Assembly (NCBI GenBank): GCA_947628325.1
Contig: CANQZL010000019.1
Location: 1 to 14,211, forward strand
Source: an uncultured Bacilli bacterium
GTDB taxonomy: Bacteria > Bacillota_I > Bacilli_A > RF39 > UBA660
DNA length: 14,211 bases
Direction: 5' to 3'
Position 1 is the first letter of the stretch; each line of letters opens with the position of its first letter. The notes beneath the pieces are model-generated. The model saw only the letters and a program-made list of their open reading frames with translations, made no database searches and was not told the DNA's origin. The position numbers were made by a program, and so were the translations under genes. Positions 1 to 6,053 of the stretch are shown in pieces.

Positions 1-2
1 AA

Positions 3-119
3 CAGAGAAAGAGTTTATTACAATGGGCTAAAAATGCTAATAGAACAAGTTTTTCATATGTTCATCCTTCTATAGCCGTAAAGTTTGATGATGTTTCATT
101 GAAATTGTCAAAACAATAG
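3..119 (+). CDS. C-terminal end of an unidentified protein (cut by window edge)
   Basis: An open frame enters from the left edge and ends at a TAG at 117-119, giving the last 38 residues of a protein. The visible tail is mixed basic and hydrophobic (it contains WAKNANRTSFSYVHPSIAV) and ends in SLKLSKQ. I do not recognise the family. In many Bacillota thrS lies upstream of infC, but this tail does not look like the end of threonyl-tRNA synthetase. The other two forward frames close within this stretch, which modestly supports this frame being coding. A weak hairpin (AAAAC at 110-114 with GTTTT at 119-123, then more T) may end its transcript. Confidence 0.4.
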   Translation, partial: QRKSLLQWAKNANRTSFSYVHPSIAVKFDDVSLKLSKQ

Positions 120-154
120 TTTTTTGATATTTAACAAATATAAAATAAAAAATA

Positions 155-183
155 TTGACAATAACAAATAAATAGTATATAAT
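155..183 (+). promoter_or_regulatory. Sigma-A promoter of infC-rpmI-rplT
   Basis: A perfect consensus promoter: TTGACA at 155-160, a 17-base spacer and TATAAT at 178-183. Transcription should start near 190, about 135 bases before the infC ribosome binding site, leaving a long leader. Full consensus fits a ribosomal-protein operon that needs high basal initiation with control applied later in the leader. Confidence 0.9.
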
Positions 184-189
184 TTAGTT

Positions 190-330
190 TGTTATTGAAA
201 AGAAAGCGATGTATCCACATCCACCTGATTATAGTGAGTTATAATAGGTAAAGAGCTGAATAAAATTATATTTTATTTCGTTTTTATGGGTGGATACTAG
301 ATGTTCGCCCTTTTTAATTGTGTGGAGGTG
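190..330 (+). ncRNA. infC leader RNA, probable L20-type attenuator
   Basis: The leader can fold in two exclusive ways. In one, GTATCCAC (211-218) pairs with GTGGATAC (290-297), closing a junction that holds a 6-bp hairpin (228-233 with 240-245) and an A/T hairpin (258-266 with 270-279). In the other, 288-294 pairs with 304-310 as a terminator. The two share bases 288-297. In Bacillus subtilis the infC-rpmI-rplT leader is controlled by L20 through premature termination, and the position, operon and architecture here match that. That L20 is the ligand is inference from family knowledge. The segment 216-224 can also pair with the ribosome binding site at 322-330. Confidence 0.75.
288..315 (+). 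terminator. Conditional terminator in the infC leader
   Basis: GGGTGGA (288-294) pairs with TTCGCCC (304-310), including two G-U pairs, around a 9-base loop, followed directly by TTTTT (311-315). The 5' arm is the same sequence that the upstream ATCCAC repeats can capture, so this looks like the OFF state of an attenuator. The in-frame ATG at 301 lies in the loop, which argues against it as the infC start. Confidence 0.75.
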
Positions 331-333
331 CTT

Positions 334-861
334 ATCATAGCAAAGGATAAAAATGAAATGTTGATTAATGAACAAATTAAGGTTGTTGAGTTAATGGTTA
401 TAGGTCCAAATGGAGAACAAATGGGAGTTAAGAAGTTAGAAGATGCTTTAACATTAGCTAATTATGCTGGATTAGATTTAGTTTTAATGAGTGGAAATTC
501 TGTCCCAGCTGTTGGTAAAATTATGGACTATAACAAATATCGTTACGAGAAACAAAAGAAACTTAAGGAATCTCAGAAAAAGCAAAGAGAAAGTAATAAA
601 GATGTTAAGGAGTATCAATTAAGTCCTAATATTGATATACATGATTTTAATACTCGTAAGAAGAATGCTTCTGATTATTTAGTAAAAGGACATAAAATTA
701 AAGTTTCAATTAGATTTAGAGGTCGTCAAATAGATCGTCCTGAGCTAGGAAAAGAAGTTATGATTCGTTTTGCTAATGAACTAAGTGATGTTTCAGTAAT
801 TGAGTCACAACCTAAATTAGATGGTCGTACTATGATAATGATATTAGCACCTAAAAAATAA
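334..861 (+). CDS. infC: Translation initiation factor IF-3
   Basis: IF-3 binds the 30S subunit, keeps it apart from 50S and proofreads start codon and initiator tRNA. The 175-residue product has the N-terminal domain (LINEQI, then GPNGEQMG), the conserved KIMDYNKYRYEKQKK helix-linker and the C-terminal domain (LSPNIDIHDFNTR, VKVSIRFRGR-like segment, LDGRTMIMILAPKK). The start needs a choice. An ATG-initiated frame opens at 301, but that ATG lies in a terminator loop and upstream of the ribosome binding site GGAGGTG (324-330). After that site the frame reads ATC (334) then ATA (337), then AKDKNEM. Alignment by eye with Bacillus IF-3 (MISKD...) favours ATC at 334; spacing slightly favours ATA at 337. 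The ATG at 358 is a weaker option. Rare AUU-type starts are known for infC and underlie its self-regulation. It is first in the operon with rpmI and rplT. Confidence 0.93.
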   Translation: MIAKDKNEMLINEQIKVVELMVIGPNGEQMGVKKLEDALTLANYAGLDLVLMSGNSVPAVGKIMDYNKYRYEKQKKLKESQKKQRESNKDVKEYQLSPNIDIHDFNTRKKNASDYLVKGHKIKVSIRFRGRQIDRPELGKEVMIRFANELSDVSVIESQPKLDGRTMIMILAPKK

Positions 862-884
862 TAGATAGAAAGAGGAAGTAGATT

Positions 885-1079
885 ATGGGAAAATGTAAAC
901 AAAAAACACATAAAGCATCTAGTAAAATTCTAAAAGCAAAGAAAAATGGTCAATTAGTTTATAAGAAATCTAATGGAAATCATATAACTGGAAAAGATAC
1001 AGCTAAAGCTGTTAGACAAAGAAGAAATAAGGGAGTACTAAGTAAAGGAGATACTAGACGTCTTAAAGACTTTATCTAG
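885..1079 (+). CDS. rpmI: 50S ribosomal protein L35
   Basis: A small, strongly basic 64-residue protein of the large subunit. It begins MGKCKQKTHKASSK, matching the family opening (KxKTHxxxxKR) with an extra Cys, and ends with the family-like pattern VLSKGDTRRLKDFI. Length is usual for L35. The ribosome binding site AGAGGAAG (871-878) lies just before the ATG. It sits 23 bases after infC and 18 bases before rplT, the standard infC-rpmI-rplT order, and should be co-transcribed from the leader-controlled promoter. Confidence 0.95.
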   Translation: MGKCKQKTHKASSKILKAKKNGQLVYKKSNGNHITGKDTAKAVRQRRNKGVLSKGDTRRLKDFI

Positions 1080-1097
1080 TAAGAAAGGGGAGTAAAG

Positions 1098-1616
1098 ATG
1101 ACAAGAGTTAAAGGCGGAAATGTCGCTAAAAATAGAAGAAAAAAAGTTTTAAAAGAAGCTAAAGGTTATTTTGGTTCTAAACATAGATTATTTAAGACTG
1201 CTCAAGAACAAACTTTCCATAGTGGAGTATATGCTTTTAGAGATAGAAGACAAAATAAAAGAAATTTCAGAAAATTATGGATTCAAAGAATTAATGCAGC
1301 TTGTAGAGAAAATGACATTAGTTATTCTAAATTTATTAATGGTCTAACTAAAGCTAATATTGAAGTAAATAGAAAGATGCTAAGTGAAATAGCTATTGAT
1401 GATCCTGCATCATTTACAGAATTAGTTAATGTTGCTAAAAGTGCTTTGGATGGAAAAGTAGTAACTAAAAAAACAACTTCAAAAGAAGAAAAAGTAACAG
1501 CTGAAACTGATTATTCAAAGATGACTGTTGCAGAACTAAAAGAAGTTGCTAAAGAAAAAAGAATTGAAAATTATACTTCAATGAAAAAAGCTGAATTATT
1601 AGAAGCTTTAAAGTAA
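1098..1616 (+). CDS. rplT: 50S ribosomal protein L20 with C-terminal Rho-N/SAP-like extension
   Basis: L20 binds 23S rRNA early in 50S assembly and in Bacillota represses its own operon through the leader RNA. Residues 1-118 are a complete L20: TRVKGGNVAKNRRKKVLKEA, GYFGSKHRLFK, YAFRDRRQNKRNFRKLWIQR, INGL, IEVNRKMLSEIA. The usual protein ends at about 118 residues, but here it runs to 172. Residues 119-138 are a Lys/Thr/Glu-rich linker. Residues 139-172 (SKMTVAELKEVAKEK, then YTSMKKAELLEALK) resemble the short helix-loop-helix of Rho N-terminal/SAP/HeH domains, which often bind nucleic acid. That domain call is by motif only. The ribosome binding site is GGGGAG (1087-1092). The stop codon sits inside the following terminator. 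Confidence 0.95.
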   Translation: MTRVKGGNVAKNRRKKVLKEAKGYFGSKHRLFKTAQEQTFHSGVYAFRDRRQNKRNFRKLWIQRINAACRENDISYSKFINGLTKANIEVNRKMLSEIAIDDPASFTELVNVAKSALDGKVVTKKTTSKEEKVTAETDYSKMTVAELKEVAKEKRIENYTSMKKAELLEALK

Positions 1617-1636
1617 TCATATGATTACTTTTTTTT
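1610..1636 (+). terminator. Intrinsic terminator after rplT
   Basis: AAAGTAATC (1610-1618) pairs with GATTACTTT (1623-1631) around ATAT, and an eight-T run covers 1629-1636. The rplT stop TAA (1614-1616) is within the 5' arm. It closes the infC-rpmI-rplT unit. Confidence 0.85.
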
Positions 1637-1679
1637 GACCTTTTAAAGGGATTTATTAAGTATATTAATGGCATTTTGG

Positions 1680-1708
1680 TTGAATAATTTAAAATATTAA
1701 GGTATAAT
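1680..1708 (+). promoter_or_regulatory. Sigma-A promoter of ftsA-ftsZ
   Basis: TTGAAT (1680-1685), a 17-base spacer and TATAAT (1703-1708). It lies between the rplT terminator and ftsA. A second TATAAT at 1718-1723 is too close to the ribosome binding site to leave much leader and is probably not the one used. Confidence 0.8.
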
Positions 1709-1737
1709 TGAAGTTAGTATAATATGGAGTGATGAAG

Positions 1738-2976
1738 ATGCGTAAGATTATGGCTTGCTTAGATGTTGGCTCTGACACTATTAAACTCGTTGTTGGAGAA
1801 ATTGTTAGAAAAAAATTAAATATTTTAGCAGTTGCTGAAGCTTCTTCAAAAGGAGTTCAAAAGGGTATAATAGAGCATCCAAATAATGTTATGAAGCCAT
1901 TACAAAATGTTATACAAAAATGTGAAGAGGTAATAGGACTTAAAATTCGTCATGTATTAGTTGCAATACCTGCTAGTCAAGCAGAGTATTCAGTTGTTAC
2001 AGGAAGTGTTAATATTACTAATGAGGGTTTTTTAATTGAAGGAAAAGATGTAATAAGAGTATTACAAAAAGCTGTGAAATCTCAGAAAAATGATGATTTG
2101 GAATATATTTCCATCATGCCTTCTGGTTTTGCTTTAGATGATAATCGTGTTGTTAAAGATCCTAAAGGTTTAACTTCAAAAGTATTATCAGTAAAAGGAG
2201 TTATGGTATCTACTCCTAAAGTAAATGTATATCCAATTTTATCATGTTTAGAAAAATTAGGAATAGATGTTTTAGATATTGCTCTTTTACCTATTGGAGA
2301 TTATTTTGAATTTAAGACTAAAATAACTGAAGATAAAGTTGGGATTGTAATTAATTTAGGTGATGAAACAACAACGATTTCCGTCTTCAATAAAGGAATT
2401 TTAACAAACTCTCTAGTATTACCTGTGGGAGGAAGAAATATTGATAATGATATATCATTTATATATAAAGTTTCCTTGCTAAAAGCTAAGGAGTTAAAGG
2501 AAAATTTTGCTTTAGCTCATAAAAATATGACCCAAGCAACAAATACATTAGAAGTAACAAATAATAATAATGAAAGTCTTACTATTAATCAATTTGAGAT
2601 AAGTGAAATTGTTATGAGTAGACTTGATGAAATATTGAATTTATGCAAGAAAGAAATAAATGGCTTAACAAAAAAGGAAATAAGTTATATAATATTTACA
2701 GGTGGTTTAGTAGAAATTAAAGATTTTAGTATTTTACTTAATGAAATCTTTAAAGAAAATTCTACTATAGGAAATATTACTGAGATAGGAGCTCGTAGTA
2801 ATAAATATGGCTCATGTCTTGGTTTGCTTAAATATTATGCTTATAATGCAAAGCTTAAAGATAAGGATTATTCGATTTTTACTATAGATGAGCAACAAAT
2901 GCTTAGTGGTGCTGGACTTGGTGAACAAAGTGAAAGCATTATTGATAAGTTGTTCGGCTATATTTTTAATGGTTAA
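1738..2976 (+). CDS. ftsA: Cell division protein FtsA (actin-like membrane anchor of FtsZ), divergent
   Basis: FtsA is an actin/Hsp70-fold ATPase that tethers FtsZ filaments to the membrane and recruits the divisome. The 412-residue product has the phosphate-1 loop (CLDVGSDTIKLVVGEI), the 1C insert typical of FtsA, a phosphate-2 region near residues 204-216 (VINLGDETTTISVF), the LPVGGRNIDNDIS connector and the adenosine motif (FTGGLVEIKDF). It ends in IIDKLFGYIFNG, a plausible amphipathic membrane-targeting helix. Phosphate-2 is unusual: the family norm is close to DxGGGTTD, while here the first Asp is Asn and the glycines are largely lost. Start: GTG 1729 and ATG 1732 overlap or abut the GGAG at 1726-1729, whereas ATG 1738 is 8 bases downstream, so 1738 is preferred. 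It is 17 bases ahead of ftsZ and co-transcribed with it. Confidence 0.9.
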   Translation: MRKIMACLDVGSDTIKLVVGEIVRKKLNILAVAEASSKGVQKGIIEHPNNVMKPLQNVIQKCEEVIGLKIRHVLVAIPASQAEYSVVTGSVNITNEGFLIEGKDVIRVLQKAVKSQKNDDLEYISIMPSGFALDDNRVVKDPKGLTSKVLSVKGVMVSTPKVNVYPILSCLEKLGIDVLDIALLPIGDYFEFKTKITEDKVGIVINLGDETTTISVFNKGILTNSLVLPVGGRNIDNDISFIYKVSLLKAKELKENFALAHKNMTQATNTLEVTNNNNESLTINQFEISEIVMSRLDEILNLCKKEINGLTKKEISYIIFTGGLVEIKDFSILLNEIFKENSTIGNITEIGARSNKYGSCLGLLKYYAYNAKLKDKDYSIFTIDEQQMLSGAGLGEQSESIIDKLFGYIFNG

Positions 2977-2993
2977 TTAAGGAGGGCACAGAA

Positions 2994-4085
2994 ATGCAAG
3001 AATTGGAAAGAGATCAAATTGCTAAGATAAAAGTTATTGGTGTAGGTGGCGGTGGTTGTAATGCCGTTAATAGAATGATTGAATCTGGTGTAGGTGGAGT
3101 TGAATTCATCGTTGCTAATACAGATTTACAAGTTTTAAATGCCAGTAATGCAGAAGTTAAATTACAAATTGGTAAGAATATTACAGAGGGTTTAGGAGCT
3201 GGTGCTAATCCTGATATTGGGCGTGAGGCGGCTTTAGAAAATAAGCAGGAAATAGAAGAAGCTTTAGCTGGTGCTGATATGGTCTTTGTTACTTGTGGTC
3301 TAGGTGGTGGTACTGGTACAGGGGCTGCTCCTATTGTTGCTGAAATTGCCCAAGAACAAGGCTCTTTAACTGTTGCTATTGTAACCAAACCTTTTAAATT
3401 TGAAGGCCGTAAAAGAATGGAACAAGCTGAAGTTGGGTTAGAAGAGTTAAAGAAACATGTTGATACAATAATAGTAATTCCAAATGATAGATTAAGAGAT
3501 ATGATAGATAGAACAACACCTATTTTGGAAGCGTTTAAAGAAGTTGATAATGTATTACGTCGTGGTGTTCAATCTATTTCTGATTTGATTGCTGTATCAG
3601 GACTTGTAAACCTTGATTTTGCCGATGTTAAAGCAGTTATGCAAAATAGAGGTAATGCAATTATTGGAATAGGTATTGGTGTTGGGGAAGATAGAGCTAT
3701 CGAAGCAGCTAAACAAGCTGTTGCATCTCCTCTTCTTGAAACAACAATTGATGGAGCTACTGATGCGATAATTAATATAACAGGTGGTAATTCTTTAACA
3801 TTATTTGAAGCTGAAGATGCTGCTGAAGTAGTAAGAAATGCTGCAAATACAGATATTAATACTATCTTTGGTGCTGTAATAAATGAAAATTTGCAAGACG
3901 AAGTTATTGTTACTGTAATTGCAACTGGTTTTGATGATACAAGAGAAGAAATAGGTAATCTTGATAATGATTTGCCAACGAATCCTTCTTATATGGATAT
4001 GGATGATGAAGATGATTCTGATGACGATGATGATTTTGATAATGTCGATATTCCACCATTTTTACGTAATAGAGATGATTTTTAG
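2994..4085 (+). CDS. ftsZ: Cell division GTPase FtsZ
   Basis: FtsZ is the tubulin-like GTPase that forms the division ring. All hallmarks are present in 363 residues: the VGGGGCNAVNRM nucleotide loop near 17-28, NTDLQVL near 42-48, the tubulin signature GGGTGTGAAP (104-113), PNDRLRD near 163-169, and the T7 synergy loop NLDFADVK (206-213) with its catalytic Asp. A short acidic Asp-rich linker (about 325-350) is followed by the C-terminal peptide DIPPFLRNR, the docking site for FtsA and other partners, so the FtsA interaction is probably retained. A strong ribosome binding site AAGGAGGG (2979-2986) sits 7 bases before ATG. It follows ftsA by 17 bases. Confidence 0.98.
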   Translation: MQELERDQIAKIKVIGVGGGGCNAVNRMIESGVGGVEFIVANTDLQVLNASNAEVKLQIGKNITEGLGAGANPDIGREAALENKQEIEEALAGADMVFVTCGLGGGTGTGAAPIVAEIAQEQGSLTVAIVTKPFKFEGRKRMEQAEVGLEELKKHVDTIIVIPNDRLRDMIDRTTPILEAFKEVDNVLRRGVQSISDLIAVSGLVNLDFADVKAVMQNRGNAIIGIGIGVGEDRAIEAAKQAVASPLLETTIDGATDAIINITGGNSLTLFEAEDAAEVVRNAANTDINTIFGAVINENLQDEVIVTVIATGFDDTREEIGNLDNDLPTNPSYMDMDDEDDSDDDDDFDNVDIPPFLRNRDDF

Positions 4086-4100
4086 TAAATCGTCTTTTTT
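4073..4100 (+). terminator. Intrinsic terminator after ftsZ
   Basis: AGATGATTT (4073-4081) pairs with AAATCGTCT (4087-4095) with one G-U pair and a 5-base loop, followed by T to 4100. The ftsZ stop TAG (4083-4085) is in the loop. Confidence 0.85.
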
Positions 4101-4124
4101 ATTGTGAAAAAAATATGTTTTATG

Positions 4125-4133
4125 TGATATACT
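4125..4133 (+). promoter_or_regulatory. Extended -10 promoter of the zinc-ribbon gene
   Basis: TGATATACT: an extended TGn followed by TATACT (4128-4133). The only -35-like hexamer, TTGTGA at 4102-4107, is 20 bases away, so recognition probably depends on the extended -10. Transcription would start near 4140, before the strong ribosome binding site AAGGAGG at 4153-4159. Confidence 0.6.
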
Positions 4134-4166
4134 TAATACAGTAGGGAATAGGAAGGAGGAGGCAAT

Positions 4167-5183
4167 ATGAGATGTAAAATATGTAATTCAGAAATAGAAC
4201 CTGGTTCTAAAGTTTGCCGTGTTTGTGGAATTAGACTTGAAACAAGTAATTCTTTTAATCCTGCAACAAATGATTCTAATTCATCATTTCCACGTGGGAA
4301 AAATGATAATGCTGAAGATTTAACTGCCTTTTTCTTTAATTCGACTCCAAAAGAAGATATTAATAATAAGATAAATGATAATTTAAATAATAGTTTTAAG
4401 AGTTCTTTTGAAAACGATTTTAGTACAGAAAGTAATAATAATCAGAATATAGGAAATAATGTAAATAATAATCAAATACAAGATAATAATATGGTTCCTC
4501 AAAAACCAATATTTTTCCAGTCTCAAGATGATGAGCCGCAAAAAGAATCTTTTAAATTACCAAAAAAATTTGGCAAAATAGTTACATTAGGAATTATTGG
4601 TTTAGTTATTTTGGGAATATCAGGATTTTTTTTATCAAAATTAATTTTTCATCAATCAAAACCTTATAAAGATAATAATGATAATGAGGATGATATAATA
4701 TTAAATCAAGTTGATGATGGGAATGAAGATGATGATTCACAAGATGAAGATGAAGAAAATAATAATTTTCAATTTACAATGATTTTAGATAATTATCGCT
4801 TTACTATTCCTGAAGGATATGATGCTGAAGTTGAAGAAGATTGTCTAATTTTAATAAATGCTACAAAAAAAGTTCAAGCCGTTTTAGCAATATATCTTGA
4901 TAAAACACTTGATTATTATACAAGTCAAATAGAAAATGTTGCTAATACTTGGCGAAATAAAGGGTATCAGATAATTGATAGCGTTCAAAAGCAATATGGT
5001 GAGTCCAATTGGTTAATATATAGTGGAACATATAATTCACGTTTACTTAATATCTCTTATCATAGTTTAGGAGAAGCAAGTGCAACTGAGATGATTATTG
5101 TTAATGATGGTGATGTAAGTTATGATGATTTATATAATGAGTTTGAAACAATGATTACAACAGCAGTAGTAGTTGAACAATAA
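4167..5183 (+). CDS. Zinc-ribbon, single-pass membrane protein of unknown function
   Basis: The 338-residue product starts with a zinc ribbon of two CxxC knuckles (Cys3, Cys6, Cys17, Cys20). There follows a long Asn/Ser-rich low-complexity linker (about 25-125), a basic patch, one membrane segment (about 138-160, VTLGIIGLVILGISGFFLSK), a second acidic Asp/Asn/Glu-rich spacer (about 168-200) and a C-terminal domain of about 135 residues. The topology suggests the zinc ribbon is cytoplasmic and the last domain extracytoplasmic. The last domain has a beta-like FTIPEGYDAEVEEDCLIL start, but I cannot assign it. Such zinc-ribbon membrane proteins are common in Bacillota, mostly uncharacterised; some, such as TcaA of staphylococci, share the general plan. 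It lies alone between ftsZ and spoIIGA, with its own promoter and terminator. Confidence 0.85.
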   Translation: MRCKICNSEIEPGSKVCRVCGIRLETSNSFNPATNDSNSSFPRGKNDNAEDLTAFFFNSTPKEDINNKINDNLNNSFKSSFENDFSTESNNNQNIGNNVNNNQIQDNNMVPQKPIFFQSQDDEPQKESFKLPKKFGKIVTLGIIGLVILGISGFFLSKLIFHQSKPYKDNNDNEDDIILNQVDDGNEDDDSQDEDEENNNFQFTMILDNYRFTIPEGYDAEVEEDCLILINATKKVQAVLAIYLDKTLDYYTSQIENVANTWRNKGYQIIDSVQKQYGESNWLIYSGTYNSRLLNISYHSLGEASATEMIIVNDGDVSYDDLYNEFETMITTAVVVEQ

Positions 5184-5215
5184 AATGATTTATTTTATAT
5201 AAATCGTTTTTTTTT
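5183..5215 (+). terminator. Intrinsic terminator after the zinc-ribbon gene
   Basis: AAATGATTTA (5183-5192) pairs with TAAATCGTTT (5200-5209) with one G-U pair, 7-base loop, and a nine-T run (5207-5215). The stop TAA (5181-5183) overlaps the foot of the stem. Confidence 0.85.
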
Positions 5216-5261
5216 GACTTTTTTCATCTTTTAAAAATGATATTTTTTATTTGGTGATATT

Positions 5262-6053
5262 ATGAAAATATATATAGACTTAGTTTTTATTGTGAATTTT
5301 ATATTTGATTTAATATTACTTATAAGTGTTAATTATATACTGAGAAGAAATGTTAGATGGTCACGTCTTATTTTAAGTAGTTTATTTGGAAGTTTAACAA
5401 TTTTTGTATTATTTTTTAAAATGTCTAGATTAGTTTTAATAATATATAAAACTATTATAGCTATATTAATGATTTTGATAGGATTTGGATATAAGAATTT
5501 TAATTATTTAAAAAAGAATATTACTTATTTTTATTTGGTTAGTATGTTGTTAGGAGGTGGAATATATTTTTTAAATAGTCAATTTTCATATACTAATAAA
5601 GGGTTAGTATTTAATAATAGTGGTTTAAAATTTAGTTATTTAATTGTTATTTGTATTAGTTTACTTATATATCTTAAGTATATGTTTTCTTTTAAAGATT
5701 TAAAAAATAATTATAGTAATTATTATAAATGTAAGATTTATTTTGATAAAAGAAATTATATAGAAGTTAATGCTTTTTTAGATACGGGAAATAAGTTAAA
5801 GGATCCATATTCGAGAAAAAGTATAATTCTTTTAGATAAGAATAAGATAAGTGATATTAATATTAGGAGTCCTATTTATGTACCATATAATTCATTGAAT
5901 AATCATGGATTACTTACTTGTTTTAAAGCTTTAAGATTAGAAATAAATGGTAAGTCAATAGATAAATTTTTAGTAGGGATTAGTCAAGAAAAATTTTTTA
6001 TTGATGGAATTGATTGTATAATTAGTAGTTCTATAATGGAGGGATTAAAATGA
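5262..6053 (+). CDS. spoIIGA: SpoIIGA, membrane aspartic protease that activates pro-sigma-E
   Basis: SpoIIGA sits in the forespore-side septal membrane of the mother cell and cleaves the pro-peptide of SigE when signalled by SpoIIR. The 263-residue product has about five N-terminal membrane segments (roughly 5-24, 36-52, 56-75, 88-105, 124-142) and a cytoplasmic C-terminal domain with the protease motif FLDTGNKLKDP. Asp174 in DTGN is the predicted catalytic residue, and family members have a similar D-S/T-G-N. It is somewhat shorter than the Bacillus protein, mainly by trimming. The ribosome binding site is weak (GGTGAT, 5253-5258). The stop overlaps the sigE start (ATGA at 6050-6053), the usual spoIIGA-sigE arrangement, so protease and substrate are co-translated. 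Confidence 0.92.
   Translation: MKIYIDLVFIVNFIFDLILLISVNYILRRNVRWSRLILSSLFGSLTIFVLFFKMSRLVLIIYKTIIAILMILIGFGYKNFNYLKKNITYFYLVSMLLGGGIYFLNSQFSYTNKGLVFNNSGLKFSYLIVICISLLIYLKYMFSFKDLKNNYSNYYKCKIYFDKRNYIEVNAFLDTGNKLKDPYSRKSIILLDKNKISDINIRSPIYVPYNSLNNHGLLTCFKALRLEINGKSIDKFLVGISQEKFFIDGIDCIISSSIMEGLK

Noticed and set aside
105..126. Weak hairpin with T-run after the left-edge gene
   Set aside because: Only five A/T-dominated pairs (AAAAC with GTTTT); plausible as a terminator but too weak to list.
726..911. Minus-strand open frame over the end of infC
   Set aside because: It lies opposite conserved infC and rpmI codons, has no ribosome binding site and no recognisable product; a shadow.
3014..3388. 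Minus-strand open frame of 124 codons within ftsZ
   Set aside because: It mirrors the Gly/Ala-rich GTPase domain of ftsZ and gives a Pro-rich artefact; no start signals.
3999..4050. GAT/GAC repeat in ftsZ and Asn/Asp codon runs in the gene at 4167, as microsatellites or slippage sites
   Set aside because: They encode a disordered acidic linker and spacers, are imperfect, and fit AT-biased codon use; no frameshift is seen.
5214..5246. Possible Spo0A-type spoIIGA promoter: TTGACT, 21-base spacer, TATTTT
   Set aside because: The wide spacing recalls the Bacillus spoIIG promoter (22 bases), but the TTGACT lies at the end of a terminator T-run, the -10 is poor, the leader would be only about 9 bases, and the nearest 0A-box-like match has two mismatches. 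The real promoter remains unidentified.
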